Positions 26,101 to 36,019 of a stretch of DNA of 64,000 nucleotides are shown here, piece by piece. The position numbers and the translations under genes were made by a program. Under the pieces are notes generated by a model. It saw only the letters and a program-made list of their open reading frames with translations. It made no database searches and had not been told where the DNA came from. The stretch's first letter is position 1; each line of letters begins with the position of its first letter. The DNA is taken from the NCBI RefSeq assembly GCF_023278565.1, contig NC_064680.1:4216001-4280000 (forward strand), given 5' to 3'. This stretch comes from Colletotrichum lupini. Lineage: Eukaryota > Ascomycota > Sordariomycetes > Glomerellales > Glomerellaceae.

Positions 26101-26174
26101 TTGCTCCTCCTGCTGTTGTTGCTGGTGTCGCTGCCACCGCCGCCGCCAACGCCCACGGAGGAGAGCGCTCGCAT
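23124..26174 (-). CDS. Large Ser/Thr/Pro-rich low-complexity protein with C-terminal coiled coils
   Basis: An intronless frame of 1016 residues if the first ATG (26174) is used; in-frame text upstream has only a GTG and may be 5' UTR or another exon. Residues 1 to about 480 are highly biased (Ser, Thr, Pro, Asn, Ala), likely disordered. A short motif recurs three times between about 495 and 585: KFFYASEA, TFMYANGG and KFFYANGA. An acidic run EEEEEEDSADEDND lies near 740. Two coiled-coil segments follow, about 768-818 (EITNASLEAINRSLEKQLRK) and 885-943, the second ending in RCLNWTEELIKEGKKAL. The tail is Ser/Pro rich. I do not know its function; a cytoskeletal or scaffold role is only a guess from coiled coils plus disorder. 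The repeat-rich codons create several long antisense frames that are not genes. Confidence 0.82.
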   Translation of the reverse strand: MRALSSVGVGGGGGSDTSNNSRRSNNNLSTAPSVPSPSPSPRHAGDSLTSPPLKGTHPHTTTTSNTKRPQQQGNNKLQQHQKHLVVQQGKQTPDSSRTRRNIRPSISPATRINPAASAHRPSSNSSRPPGTTTTTSPRPSAAPSGSSGPGASTAPTSATSSPAAVAVDRKPTAAQLRTTNNPTSTNNTNPAAVDRSPTPTAAATAATTTTRPPPRPLTAAATGPPTINGPRRITAAATSASTTKTTTTTAGPNTTSSPSPPTNTTSSTPTTTPAPQPATTPTSTPSSTSRRQPPALSSSLRTPLRTRDQNVLNPSRPANAARAKPSPTPSPTIGTSPASASATSTPTMPPYEKGGSTTSSQPAMPSLSAKAIGRAPLTPKVAAKPSPPVVTPMGRRRNDNTSNNNTNYPTQPHINGGGARDDLTSPAPFLAANNITPRTASRQSRVSSTNTTPNGTPDPDRNEWDRQPTLEPPRRQVVTFSPPSSVSSRNDANDSKFFYASEAKPSQASQPKAQPLKAQPRPLAPQQRNSTFMYANGGAVEKNRPTSPGIGFTPVLAPSLAPSLSPQLTPAPEPPSSKFFYANGAPNLQPGFRPSSAASMTGSVTSASSKLHRTSAGSANGFPMAQRPISPNKPSQPPTSAPLVKSNSMPPHTVGRAHMTSPPPLAPPSHKRRTSTDTLSQVASQVGSEAPATDAMIMSRFMASQTSTPSELPSPTVPSFFAQQPITIASIIQAADDLEEEEEEDSADEDNDLEDLHSPTKSSHGDPLNDMVLNARRERKVQDLEITNASLEAINRSLEKQLRKQTAELRRYKRLSRSGRLSVPPSGGSSRMTSADSTPAGLGIEGLDLSDLSEEEAEENMDDSMFESSELSETDSMSISSPKEDPERDLRRRTRDEKRLQLDLSKHRELLVDSQKINVSIKRCLNWTEELIKEGKKALEYNVRPSDVELPPRVLRPAYLEENEDAEKGQKDEFTTSLPSSPLDSPRSLSPHWSNPQDRDSGIELPADEKKYNTTT

Positions 26175-26192
26175 TTTCTGAAGGGGTAGCAC

Positions 26193-28350
26193 CTAGCCGT
26201 GGCTGCGGGTACGTACCTGCAGGTGCGGGTGTGCGGGTGCGGTTGCAGATGCTGGTGCTAAAGATGAGGAAGTACCTCCCCCAGGGAGCGCTGCGAAAAG
26301 GAGGTGGTGGTTCGGGGAAAGGTACTTGACTGTGGTGCTCGAGACATTGGACGAAAGACCTCTGTGCTGGGACGTCCCTGGCGGTGCTTGGCTTCGTCCC
26401 TGGCCGTCTGTGTCTCTCTCTCTTGGACTCTGGAGTCTCTTGGAGTCTTTCTCTCCCGGTGTCCACCCCTGGCCCGGGCTGTCCCTTGGAAATTCTGGAA
26501 ATAAACCTGAAGAAGGGGGGTCCCGCGCAAGGCCAATCTTGTCTGCGGTGTGTGCAGTGGGGTTGTTTTTGAGGGGGTCCCTTTTCGAAGGCAAGGTTGG
26601 GCGAGGGTTGTTGAAGAGCCTGTAATTCCGGTACGAGGCACGAATCCACGATGCGGTGTGTGTCGAATATCGCTACTGTTTCTGATCTCTTTTCTTTCGG
26701 TTTTCGTATGCTCTTTTCGTGTGTGGCCCGGCGGTGGGAGAATTCCGTCGGTCAGAGTTGCTCGGTGTGGATAGGAGGGCCAGAGAATGAGGTTGTCGTG
26801 TGCATGTGTCTGTCTCTGCCTCTCTTTCTTTCTTGGTTCGTATATGTTGTGGGTGTGTGTCTTTGCGCCTTGTTTCGTTCCAGATGATTTCAAACGAATA
26901 GACTCGATATCAAACGTCGTTGCGATTGAAACATGCGTTCGTGATCAACAGGAGTAATGCCGGATGTGAGACATGTGCCGTCAGGTGCTTAAGCCTAGAA
27001 CAAGCGTAGACGCGTTCAGGTTAGAAAGAAACGCGGGAATGAAGATGAGGGGGAAGAAGGAGGCGCGAGTTGAAGAATGAATGTCATTCAAAAGGGTGAG
27101 GCAAAGAGCAGAGACAAGGAACCATATGATGCCTGTCCGGAACGAGACGATAATTACGAGAGATGCAGAAATGCAAAATGACATCGTTATTCTGCATCGT
27201 TGACACTGCCAGAAGAACCCCAGCTCGGACTCGCCTCGATTTGGGGGTCCGTAGAACAACGGGAAACACAGGAACGACAGGAACCACGTTCACGACCGCG
27301 GCCCACGCTTCTATTATTGTGCCGCGTCTTGTGTCCTTCAACCTTTGGTGCTATAGTCTAGAGACTGTGTGTTGTGGTTGTTCCTGCATCCATTGACCAT
27401 GCATTCGCGCTCCTCCTATCGCCATCCTTCCCCATCATTCATCTCGATTGGCATTTGTTTATTCATGCGTTGCGGCTTCAACACAACGGCATCCTGCACA
27501 AAAGACGACCATCAAACCCACCAACCCTGCCTTGTCTGCCTCGGCACCCAGTCCCTGTAGGTTGTGATCGGTGAGGATTCGAGCAACAGGCAGGGCAGGG
27601 CATGGAGGGGCGGCCAGTAGGTTCCCCTAGTCTGCAAATGGTGAGTGGTTAGCGGGACCCGGCGGCGGTGACATGTCACCTTTCGATCTTCTTTGCTTTT
27701 TTCCCTTTTTTCTCCTCCCCTCTCTTGACTTTTGGTGTGGTGTGGACCTGTGAATGGTAGTGTCTGGCTTATTTTTGTTTTGGTCGGCGTCGGGGTCCGG
27801 GTGGTTCCATCTCGTTTATTTTCTTTTTTTTTCTTCCTACCCGTCAGACCGTGTCCCGAGGGTCTGGCTGGTTGCCCGGCTCAAATCACCTTAGCGTTGA
27901 GTACGTACCCTTTCTGCACCGCTTACCTCATCATTCTCTCTTCCCTCCTGCACACTGCACCTGAATTGCGCACCTCTTCACTACCTTACTGTACAGTACT
28001 GTACCCGTAGCGCGTCATGCTACTGAACAGCCTGAAAAAGGCTCGAACCCCGCCAGTGAACCCCGTGCCCCCCTTGTCGCTCAGCAGCCCGCGAGCTAGA
28101 GCTTGCACCACTCAGCGGCCTCGGAAAGCCGAAGTCAATGTTGTAGCCGCTGCAAGCTGACAAAGATTTCCCATCTTGCGCAGAACCTCCATGGGAAAGA
28201 GGCACAACCACAACCGCAGCTTCCATATCTAAGTATTCAGCCACAACCTCAACTACGCTTCAACATCTTCTCTAGTCCTTTCCTTCAACTTCTCTTCCTC
28301 CCATCCCATCACCTCCGCCGTGGCCAACGGCCCATCACCGGGTCGCAATC
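26193..28350. other. Divergent intergenic region between two long frames
   Basis: About 2.1 kb separate the ATGs of two divergent genes. The minus-strand frames at 26193-26893 overlap one another in several frames and look like a pyrimidine/purine-biased leader, not coding sequence. A GT-rich stretch with TTTTCTTTTTTTTT lies at about 27700-27840, and a perfect palindrome GTACAGTACTGTAC at about 27991-28004. It should hold both promoters; no specific factor site is claimed. Confidence 0.5.
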
Positions 28351-29556
28351 ATGGGCTACATCGGCGTCTCCCTCATCCTCGCCTCCTTCGTCTGGGTCAT
28401 CGTCGCTCCTCCGCCATGGATACACCCCTTCATGCCGCCCTTCCTCCTCGCCTGGCGAAACGATACAAAGCTCTTACCACCTTCCTCGCGGTCAAAATCC
28501 TCTTCTCCTCCACCGCCAAGCGACCAACATGAGTCAAAGACGACGGCCTCCTCGACAACCACCACGAATAGGCACGCACCCGAGCCCTCCACGAAGGAAC
28601 AGCCGCGCGATGCCCCTCCCCCACCAACGCTCAATCTCCCCGATGACCCCGTCGACGCACCGGCAACGGCACCGGCACCGCGCAAAACCGGGACCGCCGT
28701 CTCTATGCCTCCTCCTCCGCCAGTCATCCGCCGCTCATCCCCGAATCCTTCCGCTCCGGCGCCGCCCACGGTAACCGAACCAGAAGCTGAAGAACAAACA
28801 ACACCAAAGGCAACCCCCGCCGCTCCCGCCGCACCAGTACCCTCCTTCAATCTTGAAGAACCCTCAAAGGCAATGGCACCGCCCACCCTCGGCGCACCAC
28901 TCTCTTCAGTATCTTCCTCTTCCGGCTCCACGCTCGGCAAAGGAAGCATGCCGCCCCCTCCTCCGCCATCAACGACTTCAGCCAACATGATGCCGCCACC
29001 AGCCCCAACACCCCGCGGCCCAGTCCCTCCCCGCCTAGCCGCCTTCCCAGCAATGAACTCCCCCCAACGCGCCCGCGGCCCCGTACCGAACCGCGGCCCG
29101 GCACCCGGAAGCTCCTCCCTCGGCTCCTCCCTTGCGCCGCCGCCAACGCACTCCGCAAAGGCCCCCAAGCCAACGCGCAAAGTCATCCTCACGCCGGGCC
29201 ACTCCCCGCTCGACTGGGCGCGCATCTCAGGCCCCAACGCGGACCTGCGTAACCTTCCGCCCTCGACGCCCTACCTCAAAGTCACACCCTCGATGCTGAA
29301 AAAAATGACGGGGAGAAAGGGGAAGGATGCGTGGATGGCGTTGGGTGGGAGGGTGTACAACATCACGCCGTATCTGCCGTACCACCCGGCTGGCGAGCCT
29401 GAGTTGCTGCGCGGCGCGGGGCGTGATGGGACGAAGTTGTTTGGGGAGATTCATCCCTGGGTAAATTACGAGACTATGCTCTCCGCGTGTCTCGTGGGGC
29501 TGTTGGTAGATGAGGAAGAGGGCTCGAAGCCGAGCGCGATGGACGAGATGGACTGA
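28351..29556 (+). CDS. Membrane-anchored cytochrome b5-like heme-binding protein
   Basis: A 401-residue intronless protein. Residues 5-25 form one hydrophobic segment (GVSLILASFVWVIVAPPP), a likely ER or other membrane anchor. Residues about 45-300 are Pro/Ala/Ser-rich and probably disordered. A cytochrome b5 fold follows at about 305-385: KVTPSMLKKMTG, GGRVYNITPYLPYHPAG, then FGEIHPWVNYE. The histidines of HPAG and EIHPW are the two heme ligands. The family, including yeast Irc21-like proteins, carries electrons to membrane oxidoreductases or helps damage resistance; the partner here is unknown. It ends in an acidic tail. It converges with NBS1, the two stops about 200 bp apart. The start at MGYIG is supported by the membrane segment beginning at once. 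Confidence 0.87.
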   Translation: MGYIGVSLILASFVWVIVAPPPWIHPFMPPFLLAWRNDTKLLPPSSRSKSSSPPPPSDQHESKTTASSTTTTNRHAPEPSTKEQPRDAPPPPTLNLPDDPVDAPATAPAPRKTGTAVSMPPPPPVIRRSSPNPSAPAPPTVTEPEAEEQTTPKATPAAPAAPVPSFNLEEPSKAMAPPTLGAPLSSVSSSSGSTLGKGSMPPPPPPSTTSANMMPPPAPTPRGPVPPRLAAFPAMNSPQRARGPVPNRGPAPGSSSLGSSLAPPPTHSAKAPKPTRKVILTPGHSPLDWARISGPNADLRNLPPSTPYLKVTPSMLKKMTGRKGKDAWMALGGRVYNITPYLPYHPAGEPELLRGAGRDGTKLFGEIHPWVNYETMLSACLVGLLVDEEEGSKPSAMDEMD

Positions 29557-29759
29557 TGTACATGGTCTGGTTTCAGGCTCACATAAGATTTGGTCCTGAG
29601 AGGCACATACAAGCAAGATGCGGCAGTAGACGCCTGTATTCAAACAGGTCGAGCCTGTAAGCAGAATACGGATAGAGAGATACCCCTAACAATAGAAGCA
29701 GCGCCCGTCGCGAATGCAAGTCATACATCATCATTACCACACTCCCTCCCTGTGCCGCC

Positions 29760-32377
29760 TTAACGCCTCCGGCCAAACTTGAACTTGAGCTCATCTTCGC
29801 TGTCGTCACTATCCGCAACTTCAATGACTTGCCGCGTGGCCCTCGGCTTCTTCGCTGGCGGCTCCTTGGCAGGTTCCGGCGCGGCCCTCTTCCCGCGAGT
29901 TTGTCTCGTCGACTGGCTCTGCGTGGTGTTCTGTGACTGCGTAGCCGTCGTCGCCTGCGTACTCCTCAACCGTGACGCCGGCGTCGGCTCAGGTTCAGGT
30001 TCAGGCTCTGGCTCTGGTGCGGGCTCAGCCTGGGTATCGGGTATGTCTTCATCCTCTTCACTGTCATCACTCAAGACAACACGCTGTTGTCGCGACGTAG
30101 GCCGAGACACAGCTGCTGGCGGTGGCGGGGGCGCAGGCTCGTCCTGGGCTGTGCCGCTCTTCTGGCTCTCGTTGCCCTTCTTCTTGCGCTGGCTGTCGTC
30201 CTCTAGCCAGTAATCGTCTCCGATACCAAATTCCTTGGGCTTGACTTGCGTCAGGGTCACGATGACCTTTTGAGGTGGCCGCCCCGTGAGTTCACCCCGC
30301 GGCTTGAAGCGCTTGAAATTCTTCCTCCCGTTCCACCGTGGATCCCACCTGCCATTCTCATCATCTTTATCGTGACTTCTGTTGGCTGGTGGCTGACGTA
30401 GAGGCATCTCCTCGACGATGTGCAACCGGCGGATTTGCTCCAAGTCAACATCGTCAGGCAAATTGGCTAAATCTTCCTTCTCTGCCTTGAGACGGGCCTC
30501 CATCGCTTCCCTCTGCTGGCGGGCGACGTCTAGAACGTCAATCTCCTTCTTCACCTTCTTGACCTTGGGGGCAGGCTTTGGCTCCGGTTCCGCGGGCTCG
30601 GGTGATTCGTTTCGCGGAACAGGCTCTTCTCCGGCGGCGATCCTTCGCCTTTTCACTGCGGCAGCTGTCGGGATGATATCCTCAATGTCATCGTCCTGCG
30701 CTGCAGGGCGTTTCCTTTGGGATCGTCTGTTCGTATCTGGTGATGGTTCGGCTACATCGTTAGACGCGTGCGCGTCTTGAGAAACAAACAATCCTTCGTC
30801 CCCAGCTTCGGCCTCGACCGATTTGCTCTCAACAACTGAAGGAGTGAAGGCGTCGTCATCATCATCATCCGCGTCAAATCCAGCAAAGCGTCTCGTCGGT
30901 GCCCTCCGCACCCGACTTCTGGTAGCAGAAGGCTGAGGCGCGGGCGCAGACTCTTGTAGCGTATTCTGTGACGTAGTCGGCTGATCTATATCCATTGAGT
31001 TGGAGTCAACTCTTGCCACCTCTTCTTGCGGTGTTGTGCTTGACGGGCCCTGCGTCGGGTCCATCTCCAAAGGCCGGCGCAATATGCTGGCATCTTTGAT
31101 GAGGATGGCCTCGAGGAACTCGTTTTGTTCGATGGGTCTGTGATCAAGTCGGAGAGAGACCTGAGTGAAAAAGTCGGCATACCAATCCACAGCGTCACCT
31201 TTGTTCGGTACGAAGCGGACAACTACGACACCTCGTCCTTCGCTACCGTCGTCAAATGAACCGAGGCCTTTCTCGCCAGCTTCCGTTTTAACGTAGAGAA
31301 CGAAGTCGTCCACTGTTGTTGACTTTGGATCGACCTTTGTGTATAGAGCCTTGCCCTTGCCGTTGGTGATAGGCGCCAGAAGATTATCGAACTGTCCCTT
31401 GTCGTAGAAAATAAAGGTATACCCCTCAAAGATTTCCAAGCGGGCCTCGTCCGGCGCATACGCGGATGGAGGCCTTTCGACAGGCTCGCCACCACGAGGA
31501 GGCAGATGATTCAACGGATCTGGCCAGTTGCCATCAAAGTCCGTTTCCAAAGCAGAGGATGCAGTAATATCGTCGTCTTCTGGAGGTGTCGCGGCCGCGA
31601 CAATGGCGTCCACGAAGGAGTCTGCAACGATGTACCTTCCGTTGATCAGCGCCTGCAATCCCTTGGAAGTGTTGCGCTTCTTTGTGACAACGTGTGTTGT
31701 ATGCTGAATGTTATAATCCGCCAACAACTTCACGTCGAGCTGCTCAAGGTCGACACGCAGTCGCGAAAAGGGGTCGGACTGCATTTCTCGGCTTGAGAAG
31801 CTGAACGTGAGCGCCACAGGTTGCCAGGTCAAGCTAGAAGATCGTCAGCAAGCTTCCCGCATCTTCGAACGACAAGACCCTTACCGGAACATGTCAGGGC
31901 AGCCACCCATCTTAATCTCTGCTGAAGCTGCGGCCACGACATGCTTCTCGCCCTTGTATTTGTGCCCGTCTACAGTCGTCCCGGTCTTGGTGCCCAAGTC
32001 TTCGATTGTGACGGTCGATCGGCGGGAGAGATGTTGCTAGGAAGATATTCAGCTATTGCACTAGCCGATCGCTTTACGCCTACGTACGCTATCGCCGTCG
32101 GACACATTGTCGACCTCGATGGTCAGATGTTTGCGCGAGATGGTCTTATGAGAGATGGCCAGTTGTCCGGCTGCAAACCGTCAGTGAAGTTCGTGCAAGG
32201 TGTTCAACCAGTCATAACCCATACGTTCCGAGTCCGTTCGGCCGAAGAGATATCGTTTGCCTGGCCGGAGCCAAAGCCGTCGCCCTGGACATCAATCGCG
32301 TCAGCATTTCGCACAATTAGTGGGGTAGATTGAGATGTACCTTCGAAGACATTACCGTCAGTCTCTAATAGCCACAT
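29760..32377 (-). CDS. NBS1: NBS1/Xrs2-like subunit of the MRN DNA double-strand-break repair complex
   Basis: Five exons (32341-32377, 32225-32284, 32088-32170, 31885-32036, 29760-31833) with GT-AG introns give 801 residues. The four short 5' exons encode an FHA domain at about 15-110: GKRYLFGRTD, ISHKTISRKHLTIE and LGTKTGTTVDG, including the conserved Arg, Ser and His of phosphothreonine binding. A BRCT follows at about 125-200 (HTTHVVTKKRNTSKGLQAL), and a second BRCT-like unit at about 235-350. The long middle is charged, with an SQ/TQ-rich stretch (TQSQNTTQSQ) suited to Tel1/ATM phosphorylation and a Pro-Glu repeat. RKNFKRFKP near residue 615 matches the Mre11-binding NFKKFxK motif, and the acidic-then-basic end DELKFKFGRRR resembles the Tel1-binding tail. 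It acts in the nucleus in break sensing and telomere upkeep with Mre11 and Rad50. Family identity is firm from domain order and motifs. Confidence 0.93.
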
Positions 32378-32802
32378 TGCGATCTGTCTACGGAGGAAAG
32401 CGCCGCGGACTGGCGCGTGGTCCGGGTGCTGGCTTTGAAGCCTAGAATGTTGCGCAATGCGACGGGGTAGAGTTGGGGTAGAGGATGGGTGACACGCGTT
32501 CCATCGCGGGAAAGTGACGCCGGATCACGTGTCCACTTTCAGGCAACAACCACACCCCCTTTGAGCTTCCCTTTCGGTCTTCGCAATATCAGTCAAATAC
32601 CTCTTGCATGCATTTGAGATTAATCCAAAGGATTGTGAATTGGCTTAGACGAAATTTGGCTCAATGGGTGTGGATCAAGGCTCGACAACATTCACCGATA
32701 GACCAAGGTTACGCGGGTATCAAGTCTGGTTCACAATGTGATGGGATCTTTAATGTTACTAGATCTTCGTCTCCTTACAACATCTACATCATCTTGCGGA
32801 TA
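32378..32802. other. Intergenic gap between NBS1 start and GPI14 stop
   Basis: 425 bp between two minus-strand genes. It should hold the NBS1 promoter and the GPI14 terminator. One plus-strand frame at 32608-32841 overlaps GPI14 and shows no conservation. No specific sites identified. Confidence 0.5.
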
Positions 32803-34174
32803 TTATTGCTTGGCTTTGACGCCTGTCACCAAGGCTGTTGAATCGCCATCGCTGACCATGATGCCCAGGATCCAACAGTTAACGAGGAAGAATCCTACGG
32901 ATGACGCGAATAAGCCTGGGAAGAAGGTGCTAATGCCCAAGAACTCTAGATTGAAGCCCTGCTGTAACCAAGCAGCCTGGGACACAATCCACAGGCCCAA
33001 AGCAGTCGCCCCGAGCTTCGGGTTCTTGAGAAACGTCGAGCCGGGGAGGTAAATGGGCAGGAAGACCATGTACCACAAGAAATACTGCTCGAATGTTAGC
33101 CACAGCTTGTGAGACCGACTTAGTGGCAGCTTGCTCTTACCTGGCTTGTACAGACTTTGTTGAAGGTCACGAAAGCAAAGGTCTGAGCCATCATCGAAGT
33201 TGCAAGGTCCCTCTTTGCTAAGATGACCGGAATGAGCACTGTTGACAGCAGGATCTGTGGGAGAAAGGCGATAGATTCAATGCGGATGGTAGCTGTGGAA
33301 GGGAAAGCGGACGTCAAATACAATAGCACGTTGTAAGGGCTGAAGTTGTGCCTGTGGTCGATCCTGGTGACGTGGTGGAAGTAGGTGTGCGCCAAGAATG
33401 GCGTGCCATAGCTGTGAGGCGGTTAGCACTGCCCGGAATAGCCAGCCACTTGGGTTCTTACATAGAATACATGGCAATGTTGAGTCCCATGAAGGTCGCG
33501 AGACTGACGGCGGCCAACTTGACTCTCTCAGCATTGACAAACTTGACCAAGGCTTCGCCAATAGTCTGCGTCTGGGCGGGATCTGCCCCCTTTCGGCCGA
33601 GCATCTCCTCATCCATCCACCACACAATTGCTGGCGCATAGATGAATGGATATATCTTGAAGTGGACTCCGAAGCCAAGCAACAGCCCAGCCAGCGTTAT
33701 CCGTCTTTCGAGCACAGCCCAAAGCAGCGCCATGACCAACACACCCAGGAGTCCCTCCGAGCTCCCACGGGTGCTGATCGTTGCGACCATGGGGTTCAGC
33801 AGCCAGATACTGGCAAACTTCAGTGCTCTCCCCATCTCCACGCCACGTCTCTCGAGAATGCGCACGATCAAGAACCCGGCCAGCAAGTCAGCGACCGCGA
33901 AAACAACCTTGCCGAATGAGAACCATCCTTGCCACGCCGTAGGCACAAGCATCCAGGCCAAAAGTGGCGTGTAGCGGTAAGTTTCGCGATCGTAGGGTGA
34001 GCGCCCTTGAGCAGTGAAGCGAGCGGCATCGGTGAAGACCAGATAGTCAATATCGGTGTACTTGACGGCGGAGTTGGCGTCCTGCCACAGGCCGTAGTAT
34101 AGCATCGCCACACGGAGGAGCGCGGCGGCGCCGAAGAGCGGCACGGGCCGGAAGAACGCGTCGAGGCCGGCCAT
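32803..34174 (-). CDS. GPI14: GPI mannosyltransferase 1 (PIG-M / Gpi14)
   Basis: Three exons (33462-34174, 33141-33411, 32803-33084) joined by GT-AG introns give 421 residues, the usual size of the family. The enzyme adds the first mannose, alpha-1,4, to GlcN-phosphatidylinositol in the ER lumen during GPI-anchor synthesis, using dolichol-phosphate mannose. The first lumenal loop carries the DxD-type motif in KYTDIDYLVFTDAARF, and SPYDRETYRYTPLLAW is a PIG-M signature. Further family blocks are GFGVHFKIYPFIYAPA and FSPYNVLLYL, and multiple hydrophobic segments run through the protein. The initiator MAGLDAFFRPV leads directly into the first membrane helix. It is divergent from TRAX with 408 bp between the two ATGs, so the two probably share a promoter region. 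Confidence 0.94.
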
Positions 34175-34582
34175 GCTGGAATATGAATCGGGTGAGATGT
34201 GACTCGCCGCAGAATTGTCGGCTATCTAATCAGACGGTATTATTCGAGCGGAGTTACCCAGAAAGCCATTGAATATGCCCGGAAAGAAACGATGCGCTGA
34301 AGCGAATGTGAGTTTCGGGGGTTGAAGCTTCAAATCCCCATGTTGCCATGATGGGAAATTTGAGTGACGTGGGCAAAACCGGCCAGCCCCTGGACCCAGA
34401 AGCCCAGATGAGTGTGCTGGGCCCACACCCCGGGTGCTCCATCTGCCGACCCCACTAAATTGAATTCTGACCCTGCACGACCTCACACGAACATCACTCC
34501 GAGTCACTGACTTCATCGACGGCCTCACTTTTTCCCGACCTCGCATCTCACCAACACCGTCTAATTGTTGCAGTAATTCAGG
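34175..34582. promoter_or_regulatory. Shared divergent promoter region of GPI14 and TRAX
   Basis: 408 bp lie between the two opposite start codons. Pyrimidine-rich plus-strand sequence precedes the TRAX ATG. No TATA box or factor site can be named; the label rests on gene layout alone. Confidence 0.5.
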
Positions 34583-35455
34583 ATGTCTAAGCGCGACCGG
34601 GATGGCAACATGCGGACTCATGAATCCAAACCGAAGCCGGCTGCGCCCGAGTCTCAATTCACCCCCATGTTCATGAAATTCCGCGATGAGCTAGATCAGC
34701 ACCACGATCGTAGGGAGCGCATTGTCAAGGCATCGAGAGACGTCACCGCGTTGAGCAAGAAGATGTGAGCATTCAACAATTCGTCTGGAATGGGACTTGA
34801 CTAACAGGGATGCAGCATTTTCACCTGCCAAAGGTGACTCCCACCGATCTCACCTCGTTCTCATGCCATCTACTAATACTGGGCCAGAGTCAACAAGTTG
34901 GGCGACCTTCCAAACTTCGCCAACAAGGAGATCGAAACGCGCATGGGCGAGATTCAGAAGCATCTCACCTCCATTGAGAACGACATCCAAGGCGTCAACC
35001 GCTACCGCTATGCCCACTCTCTCCGCTGCCTAGAGGAGCTCGTTGAGGCCCTTTCCTTCTCCCACTACCTCCGAAACCAGACCCTCATCAGCGAGGAAGA
35101 GACAGCAGCGGCAGTCCCAGCCAACGTCTCAATCACCGAAAACGACTACATGTTTGGTCTCTTTGACCTCTTTGGCGAGATGATGCGTTTCGCTACGGTG
35201 ACCACTGCCCAGACGGGTCAGCTGGCCGGCATAGAGGGCCGCAACATTCTGATGGATATCCATGAGCTGAGCAGCTGCTTCGAGATTCTTCCAGAGATTC
35301 CGACAAGAGACTTCAGGGGCAAAATGGAGGTGATGCGACAGTCAGTGCGCAAGGTAGAGAAGCTGGGCTATGGCTTGGCGATCCGGGGAACGGAACGGCC
35401 AAAAGGCTGGGTGCCTGACATGAAGGAGGACTTCGATCCTTCTTCTTTGGAATGA
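34583..35455 (+). CDS. Translin-associated factor X (TRAX)
   Basis: Exons 34583-34764, 34816-34833 and 34888-35455 give 255 residues. The middle exon is only 18 nt and encodes the core of KKIIFTCQRV, which is needed to join the two long exons in frame. Translin-family helices follow: MGEIQKHLTSIENDIQG, NRYRYAHSLRCLEELVEAL, DYMFGLFDLFGEMMRFA and FRGKMEVMRQSVRKVEKLGYGL. The EE...E pattern around LEELVEA and DLFGE fits the acidic residues that give TRAX, but not translin, endoribonuclease activity within the C3PO complex (tRNA and small-RNA processing in Neurospora). The partner translin gene is not in this window. Start at MSKRDRDGN is the first ATG and gives a short basic N-terminus as in homologues. 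Confidence 0.93.
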
Positions 35456-36010
35456 CATCGATAAACTTAGTACTGAACTAAAGGTTATTACGGCGGTTGA
35501 CATGGTCAAGGAGAGGTAGCTGAATATGTAGATCAGAATTCTGTAAACATGGAGAGCATCGTTCGTCTCATTTGACAAGATTTAGGGGGCTAGCTTGACC
35601 GAAGCCCTATTACTCCGCCCACTGCGATGCAGATAATCTCTGCGCACTTACATAGAAGAGATATTTGGGCAACTTTCCAAGTTGTACGCCGACTACCTTG
35701 CGACGACTCCTCTGTCGAGATTTTGGTTTGCGATCTCCTACACTGTCGTGCCTATCTTTCAATTATTGGGGCTCCAATATCTTAATTTCCTTTCGATTCA
35801 GTCTCCAATAGAAACCTTCACTTATCACGTTTCGCGAGCGGCAAGTTCGAGCTCTGTGAAGCATTGCGACTCGCAAGTTGTGCAGAAGTACAAAGTAGAA
35901 GTGAGTGGGATAGTCGATTGCTAGCAGAAGCCTCTAGTCAGTTGAGCTTCACACAGGTTCCCGAGAAGACATATTTGTACGGAAATCTACAGCGATGGGT
36001 ATCCTCGAAT
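35456..36010. other. Intergenic DNA upstream of the CHAT remnant
   Basis: One short plus frame (35682-35924) has no recognisable motif. The stretch sits where the N-terminal, often repeat-bearing, part of a CHAT protein would be expected, but I cannot read any TPR or other domain in it. Confidence 0.45.
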
Positions 36011-36019
36011 TTGTAGTCT

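Noticed and set aside
27991..28004. GTACAGTACTGTAC palindrome as a regulator site
   Set aside because: Perfect dyad but no known factor site matches and a chance origin is plausible.
28356..29237. 293-residue minus-strand frame opposite the cytochrome b5 gene
   Set aside because: Gly/Glu-rich mirror of Pro/Ser codons; the plus frame has clear heme-ligand motifs.
35682..35924. 80-residue plus frame as the N-terminal domain of the CHAT gene
   Set aside because: No TPR or other domain pattern, and no splice link to the CHAT frame.
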